In this document: piece by piece, positions 1 to 13,000 of the stretch
Numbering within the stretch: position 1 is the stretch's first letter
Layout of the letters: every line of letters starts with the position of its first letter
NCBI GenBank assembly: GCA_947846985.1
Contig: CANTUZ010000005.1
Span: 49,007,389-49,071,388, forward strand
Origin: Fratercula arctica
Lineage: Eukaryota; Chordata; Aves; Charadriiformes; Alcidae
Reading direction: 5' to 3'
Length of the DNA: 64,000 nt
Program-made: the position numbers and the translations under genes
The notes under the pieces: generated by a model
The model's database searches: none
Seen by the model: the letters and a program-made list of their open reading frames with translations, nothing else
Told to the model about the DNA's origin: nothing

Positions 1-3000
1 GAGCAAAGGTGCTAATAGACACGCAAAATAGGACTTTCTACTTTACACACACGGAGCTTTTCCTTCTCCCTCATCACAGAGATTTGCTGAAACCTGTGAA
101 CATGCTTTTAATTGAAGAGTCTAAACCATCAATCATATAAAAAAGCTTGCCACATTCTGCACTGCCTGCCAGCTGCCTATGAGGAAAAAATAGAAAGTAC
201 CAAAGGAGCATATGAATTGAATTGTATTGAAAATTTACTCAGTCAATCTTTCGGGACCAATTCTTGTCTCTCAGAACTGATTTCACTGCACTATTTGTCT
301 TGGTAATATAACCAGAAGTGCTTTCTTCCTTCTGGGAATTGAAATGCCTCTTGCTGTAACCTCTCCCGCACAGCAGCTGAAATCACAGGGGCTGTATTAC
401 CTACTGGACAAATTCTCAGCCATTAAAATCTTTCTATTCTCCTTCATGGCCCACTTTAAGGTACCCTCTGTTCTTAACAGGAAAGGCAGTTGTTGGGCCC
501 ATTAAACCATTTCTTCAGAGTTGTGCAGTCCAGTGTATGTCAGAACTAACATGCCCTACTGTTCAGCAGTGGAAAGAGATAAAAGATTGTGATGGGCCAT
601 GAAATAGCAGCCTTTGCACAGAGTTTGATCACCAGGTCCTGTTAAATGTTGCTAGTATTTTACTTTGTTCCTGAAGAAAAATTGATTTGCTTGTAGCTAA
701 AGCCTTCTTGTAGTGAGAAGTGTAGTTCTGAAACTGCGGAGTTTTGGTTTCTGTTAACACAGAACCTGTATTAACACATTGCCCTGTCAAATTTCAGTGT
801 GGTGCCTCAGCCAGACTGAACTCAGCTCTGTGGGCTCAGACAGCAACAATCTGAAGATTACATCCCTATATCTAAGCAGTATCAGTCTCTCGTGTCTTGG
901 CGCCACTCTCACGGGCTGCTGTAGCAACTGCTTTGCCGGTTCAAGAGTGCAGAAGGGAGGCTGGATTGGCTTAAGAGCACTCAGGAATTTTCCTGAGTAG
1001 ATAGGAAGAATCACTTTTTACTGATGAATACAGCCTCTGTGTGGCAAAGAGAGATTCAGTAGAGAGAGGAGAAAGGGGCAAGAGTGAGGTGGGCAGGTCA
1101 AAGAAGCAATACAGAGAAACGTGGCCTGTGTGGACCGGAGGATGCAGGTGTTTGACACACCAGCAAGAATGAGTCATTAAGACAAGGAGGGCCTGGTGTG
1201 CAGGTGGGTGACACTTTTCAGTTATCTCTCAGCTACCAGTATTTTTGCAAAGACATATCTTCTAACATATTTGTATTGATCTTTGAAGTACAAGAAAACC
1301 CTTAAGACAAGAACCAGACTTTCTTCCTGTCTTAAGCATCCCCCTCAAAAGGTGTGCTCCCAAACATTCTTGGTATCATTTCTTGCCTTTTTCTGATACT
1401 GCTTTCAAGTCTTATTCTAGAAGATTGATTTGTCTGTAGTGTGCATGGGAAATCCTCCCATGTCCACTCTACACAAGCCTCTAGTCCAAGCAATTTCTCA
1501 CCTGCTGCTACTGTGATCTATGGGAACAATATATATTGATTAGTGGCTGGACATGAAACTGTGTGAAGCTGAAGGACGCTTCTTTTATTGAGAACCAATT
1601 CCCTGCTTGCTCTGTTTTCCTGTTATGAGCTCCAGAAGCAAAGATTAATGACAGCCGTTCCACTTGTTTAAACAGCTGATGTCTCAGGCCTAGATCCCAC
1701 CTGGGGCTCCCTTCTGGACAATAACAACAGACCATTACTGAGCTAAGCAAAAAACCACCATAAAAAATAGCAAAGTTTTAGCTTCCAAGTTGGCAAAGAA
1801 AATAATTTCTGCAGGAGCAAAAAACCCGTTGAAGGTCAGAAAATGAGAACCACTATGGTAGCAACAGAATCTTTGCTATAGTCCATTACTTTTGCATTTT
1901 CATAGATGCAGATTGCAAAATGCAGACATTGCTGGGGTGAGATGCAGCTGTTGGATATGAAGAGACACAATTGCTATAACTGTATGATGGATGTGTTCAC
2001 AGTGAATGAAATGTAGAAAATGACAGGGTCAATGATAATAGATGTGTAGATGCAGAGGAAGAAGCTGGAAGAATCTAACAACCAAGAAGAACAGGAAAAA
2101 AAGACATATGGAACTCTTTCAGGCGCCTACAGCAAGTGTTTTTGGCACAAAGGATAAAGAGAATGTAGACAACAGGCCAGCAGAGCTGGACCACGGATTA
2201 AAACCAGTGCATTACAGAGAGGTAACCTAGAAGCAAGCCTGGCATTTCCTGCTTCACACCCAAAGACCTGGATGAAGATATATAGGATAGAAAGGTTGTA
2301 GAAATAAAGGATACAGGTTGCTTTGCTGCTTCTTTGGCACCAAGAGAAAGAAGATGGCAATAATGATGAAAGACGGAGAGACTGTATTGCTGCTGCATGT
2401 GCTACAGTTATTCTTTGGTTAGAGGACTTTAGGTTCCAAGATTCTTGCTCTCTTATTTTTTACCAGTGCAAAATTAATTTATTGGAAAAAATGGTCAAGG
2501 ATAAAAGCTAATTAAAAAGACCACTTGAAATACTCCTACAAGTGAGTAGTAAGAGTTCATTGCTTTCTGCTTCTTAAAAGCTCCACAGTCAGGTTTATTG
2601 GGTTGTTACTATGACATAATATTTTTTTCAATGCATAATTTCTCACTTAACTCCCAAGTACAATCAGAGAAATAAGAAGCCTTCCAATTATATTTTCTTG
2701 CCTAATTCCACATGAAAAATGCCAGCTGAGCCTTGAGTTACATTGCAAACCATTGAACTAATGAATGTTGCATCTTGTAGCTGCCATTAACTTGCAGAGA
2801 TGGGGGAGTTTGGAGGGTGTTATTTGGCCATTTGTTTGACTAAGGAACAAAAAAGGAAAAGACACACTGCACCCTCGACCCCTGCCATCAGCACTTTGTC
2901 TGTCTCCATCTGTCATCTACGTAGGCTGAGAGTGATGAAATGTATAAGCACACTCAGGCACATTGAGTGAGTACTGCTGAATCAGGAGAATCGCAGTCTG

Positions 3001-3289
3001 GTCTCAGCAATGAGTTAATCTTTTAAGCCTTGTGTTAGTTAAAAGACTTTTTCAGGTCCTTGATAAAAACCCATCCATAACTTTCAAAGAACTTGTGCGC
3101 ACCAGAGCAGAGGACCTAGGTCTTAGATCCCAATTCCTGCACTCTGGGGCTTTGGGAAGGAGGGATGAAGTAAATGTGATTTCTCAGCAGACACCTTGTT
3201 TGCCTCCTTTTCCTTGTTTTGGGCTAAGGAAAACTGCTGAACCTCACCAATGAGGTGAGAAGGCCAGGCTAGTTTGGCATAGCCCCTCT
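1..3289. other. non-coding unique DNA, no gene seen
   Basis: AT-rich vertebrate-type sequence with frequent stops on both strands. The open frames are short (about 60-80 codons), resemble no family I know and have no supporting splice context. I see no transposon, RNA gene or long repeat. It could be intron or intergenic. Confidence 0.6.
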
Positions 3290-3290
3290 G

Positions 3291-3482
3291 ATGTGTTCAA
3301 ATGGACAAACAGAAGAGTTGGAGGGGGCTTACTCTGTGAGGCACCTGGGCTTCAGCGAGCTGCAGAGCAGCCTGGCAGAGCTGCTGCTGCCATGGCTGAA
3401 CCAGGTGCTCCTGTCTGATGACCTGGTTGCTCTACTCTCCAGTGACGGTCCAAAATGGCAGTGTTATCCCCATTATTGGTGA
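3291..3482 (+). other. leucine-rich open stretch, possible exon or pseudo-exon
   Basis: A 63-codon open frame in a segment that is GC-richer than its surroundings. From about residue 17 it reads as an amphipathic leucine-rich helix (HLGFSELQSSLAELLLPW and onward). A GTGAGC donor-like hexamer overlaps the end of the frame at about 3479, and AG dinucleotides upstream could be acceptors. I do not recognise a family, and no partner exon was found nearby. Chance is the most likely explanation; a fragment of an unrecognised gene or an old retrocopy is possible. Confidence 0.12.
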
Positions 3483-3899
3483 GCTGATAAAGGCTGCCAT
3501 TGCCTGGACTGCTTGGGAGACAAATAAAGATGGGAACTTCTCCCTGGAAATTTTGTAGTTTTTGTTTATATGTCAAAGAAAACCCTGGCTTTTGTGCTTA
3601 CTTAATACCGTTGCTTTGGGCCTTTTTGAAACTATCAGGCTTCTGTGTGTACCCTGGTGCTTCAAAGAGGTTGTCTTGTAAAAATCAAATAATGCATCCT
3701 CAAAGGCTGAAATTTTGAGACATCAGCTAAAGGGTTTTAAGGACAGAAGATGGTGGCAAGTTGCATAAAATCCACATGTATTCCGCTCAGAAAAAGCTCG
3801 AGACCAATTTCAGGTAAAGCAATCTTGCTCTTCAAGTTGGGACTATATGAAATAAAGCTCCGTTGATCCCTCCTGAACCACCTTGCTAAATCTAGTCTG

Positions 3900-3927
3900 A
3901 CTCTTCAAATAGCACTCTTCAAATAGC
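3900..3927. repeat. 14-bp tandem duplication
   Basis: Two perfect adjacent copies of ACTCTTCAAATAGC, a short slippage-type duplication in otherwise unique DNA. Confidence 0.9.
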
Positions 3928-6900
3928 TCCTGATAAAATGGAGACTCAGCCTCCAATATAAGGTTTTTACCCACCCCTTTTCTTCTGCAAACAACACATA
4001 AATGTCAGAGTAGTTTTACTGGCCTCAATAAATGCCTGCGGGCAGGCAAGGATGATCCCAGACACTTCCAATAGGAGGCCATTAAGATTCATGTTATGTT
4101 TCTATGGCCCCTGTCAGCTGGGAGGACCTCTAAGATTTTACAGTCTCTGGGTAAGTTTTGGTCTGGTGGTATTCAGGCAAGTAACAGGCTGAGAGAAGCG
4201 TGGGAGGGAAGGACAGGAGACTGCTTTCCTGCTTTCCCTGTCTGGGAAGGGCTGAGCAGCACTCAGCATGCAGCTCTTGCACAGTCAGGTGGAATAGTGA
4301 TTAGAAAAATGCAAGGTGAGAGGGAGAAGACGCAGAGATATTGTTCTGCTTCCTACTCTGTACCAGATAGCAGAGCTTGCTGGTTGCGTGGGTGAGAGGA
4401 AGAATATGCTCTACCCCAGGAAGGATTTTAGGAGCAGGTGCGATTCCTTGCATGCCAGAATGCTTTGACTGCTTACTTTTGAGTCCTGAGGGGCAAATTT
4501 ATCTCTAACATGAGTCAATGGATTTTCACGAGAGATGAATAAGCCCTGCTCTCTTTTGTAAGAGAAATAAGAATGTTTTCAGCAGGAGGCCAAAAGAAAA
4601 AAAAAAAAAGAAATCTTACGCTAGCTCTGAAATCAAGCAAGCATCTGGTAAGGTGTTTCTGAGTGGCAGATACAAATGTCTTTCCCCTGCTCTCTCCAAC
4701 AGCTTCCTACCCAGAGGATGCTCCAGATATGCATCTCCCATATGTTCCAGAAATCCTCTCGTGGTAGACAATGGGGTAGCAGAGCAGCACGTACACGCTG
4801 ACAGGGCTGTGCTATGGGACATCTGGCTGGGGAGCTCCACGTTTTAGAGTGAATCAGGCTCTGGAGTGAGGTATCCAGTACATCCTGGCTATGTTCCAGT
4901 TTCCTGGTGCTTACTTTCAAGGCCTCCATTGGAGAACTTTGGTTTTTTTAGTCTGTTTGTAGTATTGCCCTCTAATTTTAGATTTCCTACTGTACTTTAC
5001 ATGGATTAGCAGAAGAAGGTTGAGCAGAAGGTGAGAAAACAGGGTGCTGGCTCACATTTATTTGTGAAACAGGAAGTCTGACCTCAGCTGGAGAGCAATG
5101 GCTCCTGTAGAGGGATAGCGTATGAACACTGATGCTTCAGAAACCTCAGATTATATTTAGTTTTCTGTCCCAAGAACAGGAATCCCGCAGTGCACGTAAA
5201 GACTCTCTCTGAAGATGCTGGACCACCCAGAATTGGCACATACCTTTACAATGAAGAAATTTTGACCAGCGCTAAATAAAGCTGGATTCTGGTCTCAGTT
5301 ATAGCAGCAAAAACCGGAATAGGCATTCTGATGTCAATGGCATAATTTTGGATTTGTTCTTGAACACTGAGCTAGTCTCTGTCTCTCAGTCCTCCCTCCT
5401 TTATCTTCGCAGGAACCTTCTACTGAGCATGTGCATTAATGTCTATCTCTCTTTTCATCTTCCTTTCAGCATGTAAAATACCAGCTTCAAAGTAGAACTT
5501 AGATGTAGCAGTCAAGAAGCTGATGGATCCAAAGGAGATACAGAACTGAAAATCTGATTTTTTCTATACAGATGTTAGCATACAAATGCTACCGAACTTG
5601 GTGAATGTTCTTTCCAAGTTTATTTCAAAGGCTTCCAGTATCCTGCAGAAAGCAGGCTTTTGCCCGCCCTTCCTTCTTACGTTGTCTTCCCTTGCTATCC
5701 TTTGAAACCCTTCACTGTTTCACAGGAGCTTTTCTCAGTCTAAGATATCGTCTTCGCATTTTTGAACAGAGCATAGACAAGGCAGAAACAATTGCCACTT
5801 CTTTCCGAATTAGAGTGAAACTTACTTTCCAAGCAACTGCACTTTGCTAGCCAGGCTGTGGGTTTGACAGTCCTGAGGAGTGGTTTCCTGGGGAGTGGAT
5901 GTCTGTGTTAAAAAGCAGTGACTCTTCAGAAACCTGTAAAGAAAGCTTTCCCAGAGAAAGCCGCATCTCATCTCGCGGGGAACTCCAGTTATTTTATGTT
6001 TTATCCTTTCTCATCTTTTTTTTTTTTCTTTCTTTTCTTTTTTTTTCCTCTTTTTTTTTAAATTTTTTTTTTTAATTATTTCAGAGAACAATTGGTTTGG
6101 AGGAAGCATCTGCTTCTTCATGTTTTAATCTAGTTTAAGTCAACTCCCTGATCACAACACACTGATGATACCACGTTTGATGTATGCTCATTTTGGGTTG
6201 TTTTCAAAGACTTCCAATATTTTGAGAAACTTCTGTTTTAGGCGTATCTTCTTTCCTATTCTTTTCCTTTATACTTTATTTCCATTGTTTCTCTACCATC
6301 CCAAAATGCCATGTTTGAATCTCCTTTGCATTGTCCCTTTCTGTAATAGTGTCCTGAAGACTGCTGTTGTCAAATCCCAAATCCGGTATTCATCTTGGTT
6401 TTATTTTTAATCTCTCTGGAGATTTCGAACCTCAGCATCTCAGGCCGTATTTAAATGACTTTAATAAAGCCATTTGTATATGGAAATGTGCTAAATGATT
6501 TATCTCAGTAGCATTATGCAGCTGCAGCAGTTCCTCCCTTCCCCCAGAGTCCCCAGCCAACAATCCCAGGAGGGCTACAGACAGCCAAAAAAATAAACCC
6601 AGATCCTGGGGAATGTCAACAGATAGAATTTTATGAGCATGATCCTCATGAGGAGTGTTGTTGAGACTTTGGGATCTATCTGTATTTTAATTAATATGGT
6701 TGTCCTACATTGTCTTCTGGGAGAAGGGCAAAAGAAAGCATTTTAATGAGATCCCATAGGTTTTTGCCAGGTAAGTGATAATATCCAAAGAAAAAATTCA
6801 ATCACTTAAGTCAAGGGAATCATAAAAAAACGTCTAGTTAATGGATCTGGTTTTGTGTAACAGGGAGCACAGTTATAGCTTAATATATTTTGAGAAACTG

Positions 6901-9900
6901 TGGTAGAGCTTAAGGCAAGAACATTGCTTTTTGTCTGGATTGAAAGGCACTCTGGCAGTAGCGCGAAATGGGAAAGACATAACAATATGAGATTAGGAGA
7001 TGCATGTGAAAGGAAAGGTAAGAGAGTTTTCAGTGATGAGGCCAAGAAGACAGGAAGTCGTGGAAGGAGAATGGTGATGTGTCTTGAACAAACTTGCACT
7101 AAGTTCTGAAGATGAGGAGAACAGGAGTGAAGTTGATGTAAAGAAGGAGAATTAAGGTTGATGAAAAGCACCATCTGTTTTTTCGTATATCAGTTTAATT
7201 GAAACACATTTTCACAAGTTTTTGGTTTATGTTTTCCTCTGATTTTCTAAGGTAAAATATTTTTCAACAGAAATTGGAACAGAATGATATTCTTTAAAAA
7301 ACTTACTCCTTTCTAGCTGCAAAAAGAACTTTTTTGTAAACATTGTCACTGAAAACAATATGGACATAATTTCCCAACGGAGAAAAAGGGTTCTAAATCC
7401 AGAAATAATTAAAACTTCTTAAGAAGTGAAGAAGCTATGCAAGGGAAGAGAAAAATTGGAGCACTAGGAATGTGACTTTGGACTGGATATTGGGCATATG
7501 TATATGGTCCCCTTGCTGACTGGAATCAGGCATTCAGAAGTCCTTGTTCTTCAATGGCAAGAGGACAGAGGTGACTTTGCTGCGGTGCTAATAAATGGAG
7601 ACTTGTTCTGTAGTTCACTTTGGAGAAACTTTTGATTTTGAACCAAATGTCTGCCTGTGCATGAGTTAGTTACCAAAGGGGTTAACCTGCCTGACCAACA
7701 GCATTAGTACTAACCTAGAGACAGACCACAGCGCTTCCAGTTTGCAATGTCAAGTTCAAAACTGGCATGCATAAAGTACTATTACCGAGCAGCTGCTTGC
7801 TGATGTGGCTAATTGTTTGACTTACGGAGTTCTTGTAGTCTAACAGCAAAGCACAGCAATCAGAAGCAGGAGATGGGAAGGTCCCTGTGGCAAAGTAATA
7901 AACTATCCAAATCAGTCAGTTGGGTCTACATGAAGAATCAAGATCATAATTCATATATTAATTTGTTTGGTCTCTTTCAAAAACTGTCGTATTTTAATAT
8001 ATAAGTTTCTGTATAAAACGTGATAGATTTTGAAGTCAGCTTTGCTTTACTTGTTATTGCTGTTTATTATATCTGAACAAACCCAAAAATTTCCATGAAT
8101 GATTCTAGTTCAGCAAAAATCTCATGTGTGTTAGTCTAAAAAAAGAAAATTAGCTTAAGCACAGGAGTGAGACTTGACAAAATAGTCGCTGGAAAACAAG
8201 ATGTTGACATTTTCCACCTGCTGACAAGCTCTCACAAGAGGTGCAAAATAGGTTTTCTCTTAATCCTCTCAGTTTTGCATAACCTTACTGCATCTAGGGT
8301 GTCTCTATTCCCTTTAAAAATGGAAAGGCAATGGCTGCAAAATGTGAGGTGTTCAGAGGTACATCCTTGGGAGTGAGGATGAGGGTCTGTTGTTCCAGAG
8401 ACGAACCAAGGAACATGGAGGTCTCCATCAGCATCTTCTACCCTTCCCCTATACCTCCCTTCCGAATGTTTAACCAGAGTTTCAGGATTTTACAAAAATT
8501 AAATGGTCAGGCACAATATTTCTGAAGCAAACTGTAGTCGACTGGAAGATTCACAGTGCCATCAATTCAAGCCCATAATATACGATTTGGATACTTTGAA
8601 GCTTTTTCCACAAATGACATAAAGCATTTGAAAGGTCAAAATCTTCAGAACTTAAATGTTTTTGCTCATTCCTTGCTTTGCTTCTGAATAGATGGGGTTT
8701 TTTATTTTCCCTTTCTGACCTTCATTCCTCCATCTGCTTCTGTAATTTCTACAGCTGTTGTGATTTGTTTTATAAACTGCCTGTATCTGGGCTGCTTCTG
8801 TCCTGAGTGCATTTTGTTTGGGGCTGATGTGTTGCCTCAACCATTCCCTGTTCTTTGATGATATTAACAAATCGAGTTGCCTCACTGGATTGACTTTACC
8901 CCTCATTTATTTCAGAGAACCTTTTGGATTGAAATCTCCAAACCTATCACAACTGCCATTGTAAATCAGGCTGACAGTCAATTACAAGATGGACTATGTA
9001 TTTGAGCAAGCCCAGCTTTGAAAGCCCAGCCATTTCTAATATACTTACAGACCTGCAAATGCTCTTCGTTTGCAGGACACAGGGGTGCCCACTGCATGTG
9101 AACAGCTGGTGCTGGGGTGTGGTGGAAAAAATCAGCAGAACTGTAAGAGAACTCATAGCAGTTTAGTCAAAATGATAAGAAAGGCATTATCTGCCTCCCA
9201 AGGAATAAGCTTTAGTTGGTGGGGGTGCTATTTTTCATGACGCTTTATTGTATCTGACGCATTAACACTTTCACTGCTGACAGATAGCAGCCAGCTTCTG
9301 ACATACCAACAGCATTTCAAAACCCGCAGGGCACATATTACCGATACAAAGGTGTTGGAGTATGTAGGATGCTTGTGATCCGTGAAGACATACACAATAA
9401 TGCATCTTGCACCATTTTTTAGTTTTAGTGGAAAGATATTGCAGTGAGACAGTTTGTGATATGGGCGTATGTGTCTGTGAGTAAACTCCAGATAGCACTT
9501 GGCACAGTTTAATTCCTCTCCATTTGGCAAATCATCTGGTGTTCTCCCTTCTGTTGCATAACTCAGAATAAAATAGGAGAATCTGTCTTCAAGTGCACAA
9601 AAAGAGCGAGCTTAGGCGGCACAACGACCATGTTTCTCATGCATCAGAAATGAAGGTAGTTCTGTTTGATTTACCATTCTGTTAGTGTCATCAAAAATCT
9701 GCAGAGATGTGGAAACAGCACCAGCCAGGTAATTGCTGCAGAAAGCATGCCACGGTGTTCAGTAAGGGCTTTCCTCATGAGAGCTGCTCCAATGGGCTGG
9801 TGCATATAACTTTGTATAACCTCGCACTGGAAAAGGTCTGACAAAAGCAAGAAAAACAGCTCTTTCTTCTGGGAGGATGCAGTCAGTCCAGCCCAGGCAT

Positions 9901-10000
9901 GGTGGAACATATGAAATGCGTACTGTGTGCAAGTCTCGCTGTCAGTCTTCCAGTTTATGGTGCCAGTAAATTTGCTGCCTTGATTTGAACAATAGTAAGA
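3928..10000. other. non-coding unique DNA, no gene seen
   Basis: No recognisable exon, RNA gene or transposon. The stretch contains a run of about 13 A near 4607 and the pyrimidine tract listed separately. The longest frames (about 120 codons on the minus strand near 6.8-7.2 kb and about 100 codons on the minus strand near 9.2-9.5 kb) are compositionally unremarkable and match nothing I know. Confidence 0.55.
6004..6073. repeat. T-rich pyrimidine tract
   Basis: About 70 bp almost entirely T and C on the plus strand, with several T runs of 8-12. It is low-complexity sequence with no element boundary attached that I can recognise. Confidence 0.85.
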
Positions 10001-13000
10001 ATAATACAGAAATCTAAACAGAAACTGAAGTTGTGAGCTGCTAGAAGAAACAGAAGATTTATTTTTTTAAAAATGTGACTGTTGAAGCAGTTGAGGAATA
10101 TCTTCTTGCTTTGAGAATTAACACATATTCTATGACTCAGGAACCTGGACAAGAAATAAAGACGAAAGTCACAGCTCACATGCTGTGCTTGTGTTACAAG
10201 CCATCCCCTCTCCCTTGCCTGCAGGAATTTTAACAGCACAAGGCACAGCACAGGAAACGATGTTGTGAAGAGTGTACCAGGACCAGCGAGGAACAGGCCT
10301 GTCCCCATCTGCTTCTTTGGCCCCTGCTGCTTTGCAGGAACATCCTGTCTCTGCGTTGGTTCAGTCTGGGGCAGAACAAAAAGGAAAGAAAACCACAATG
10401 TCGAAACTTGATTAACTGCATTAGCCGCAGATAGTGAAATGGCCAAGTTACCTCTCTTGTTTCTGCATTAGCATCGCGACATTATGTTCAATCGATCAGT
10501 TTGAGTATGTTATGTTATGTGGCAGTGGACTTAAGAGAGCTCAGTTGTACTTCCTCATTCTATTTAATCTCTCCTTTTCCCTTCATGCTCTATCTTGCTC
10601 CTAACCCATTGCTTTCCTCATGTTCTTTTGTTAAGTTGGTAAGTGGCCTCCTTCACGGACCAGAATAATGTGACGTTTCATGGGGTAAGTAGTTCCTTTC
10701 CTACATGAATCTTGTTTCATGTGGCAGCCAAACCCACTCTGTCTTCAATTACATCTTTAAGAGAAACTTAGAGAATGTCTTCTGTTACTTGACTGTTCTA
10801 TTACTTGACCTAATTCTTTAACTGCACCAGTGCTAGACAGAGACAGCGAAGGACGGGCTGAGAATTGCCCACGTGCAATGTGCACACCTTTATTCCTGCA
10901 TACTTCAACTGTTTCATCTCCCAGTGAGCATGAGGCTGGGAAACAGTGTGCTTCTCCTGCCTCCACCTTCTTGGCAGCTGGCTGCTAGCCTGTTGATGAG
11001 ATCAAGCTGAAGCGAGAATGACCTGTTTGCTGCTACTGCAGTCACAAGAGGCATGATAACAAACTGTCTCCGCCAGCTCATCAGCATAACCCACCTATCA
11101 CGTGGAGTTCTTCCTCTTTCACTCAGCTGTAACTTGGAATTTGGACGTATGTATAGCTCTTCTGGGGCCAACAGTGGTTATTCCAAACTTGCCACAGGTA
11201 GAAGTTGTACATCACACATTTTATTCTGGTGAGGCTGAGTTGGGCTTTATTGCAGGCAGTGCTATCAGAGTCTGTCCTTAGGACAGGTGTCTGCTCTGTG
11301 CTTTGATCATGTCAGCAGCTCACCTAAACCCTCGCAGTGAGTTGTGGCAGGGCCAGGGAGAGCACCCATAAATACTCCCATAGCAGGAGCCAAAGTCTCC
11401 TGCTTCTGCTATTGGACTAAATGCTGCAAAGAGCAGTAGCGGTCCTAGGTCTGTCTCTGGTGTCAAAATGTTTCTAGTGAAGAAATGCCCATCACTCCAG
11501 AGGCTATGCAGCATGCCATAAGCAGCTGCAAGGACCTATTGACTCTTTTAACACCTTTTTAAAAAAGAAACATCAGACCTGCAAACAAAGACCTCTGCCC
11601 TATGTGCTGCAAACTGCTTACCTGCTTGTTACCAGACTCACGCAACAAACAGGTCCAAGGAGATCAGAAGGCACAATTTTGGAATAGGGTGTACACAAAA
11701 GGAACTCTGGAAATATTTCTTTCACTGTTTGACATCCTACAAAGAGAGGACGCCGATAAACTAGAATGAGACCAGACAATAAAGGGACAGAGAAAATTAC
11801 TTATTTATAAAGAAGGAAGTAAATATATAGACTCATTCTGAAAATTTTCTGCAGTAGTATGTTATCATTGTTAAAAATGAAGGGTGTAAGAAATACATAT
11901 GCCTTTATGTGGATTTTGTGATGTTTGGACCTGTTGCCTTGTGTTTTTTCTTGCCCCATACAGGTTTTAGATAAAATTCATGAATTTCACTTTTTTCTTA
12001 TCTGAGTATTTTACGGCTCCAGCACTGTTCTCTACCTTCACCTTATATTTAAATGAATTTTTTCTTCCTTTTTTTTGTCATTTGCATAGAATCACAGGTG
12101 TGGTGTTCTATAGCAATTAATGCACACCAGCCCTTTGACCCTTGTTCTGACATTTTTTCCTGATGCTTTCATATACCCATGTTTCAATTCATATCTCATT
12201 CATACCAACATTTATATTTCCAGTATTAATATTTCCGTTAAAAATTTCTCAGATGAATGGTAAAATCAGCCACTGTAAACTATACAGTACCAAAGAGTGA
12301 AATTTATTCTTTTGCAGAGAGCCACTGCAAGCTTTATGTATCACTCAAGTCCCAATTGACACAGCTGAAGAATTAGCTGAGACTTAAGCAGAGAGACAAG
12401 TGAAATTCATCCAATAGCCCTATTTTTTTGCTGTCAGATCGCAGCCCGCAGGAGCGAGAGCTACACAGTAACTGTGAGCATGACTAAGAATTGAGAAAGA
12501 AAAGCGCCTTCGCATTTAGCTGACACCACTCCTGGTGCTGCAGGGTGGCTGTGAGAAGACTGCCGCAAACTGCATTGTCAAGTGGGATAAAAGATGGTCC
12601 TTTCGTGCTTTATGCCGGCTTCTGAGCTATTTGTGTCTTCCTTTTGAACTACCTCTGGATTATTCCCTTCACTCAAACTGCATCACTGGTTTTAATGAAT
12701 ATCACTTAATATCATGCTGGAGAGGGGCAGCCCGTGAAAACAGTGATATGTTTGCAAATTTGATCTAAGGTTTCAGTCAGTTTATAACAGGGACCATATG
12801 ACATGCATGCTAGGGGATTACTTTATGTGCTTTTGATTTATAGACCTCTCAGGTGTCTAAATATTGTGTTAGTTAAGCTCCCTTAAACACAAGGAGATAT
12901 TTACAGGTATCCAGATCTTAAAATGAGCCAATGTACAACAGCACCCTATACTGGCATTTTATTTCTTGGAAGTCCAAATTGTCTGCACACCTAGAGTTTT

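Noticed and set aside
9955..10446. 163-codon minus-strand open frame, the longest outside transposons
   Set aside because: No recognisable domain, mixed composition, and no splice or promoter context. Compatible with chance in 64 kb.
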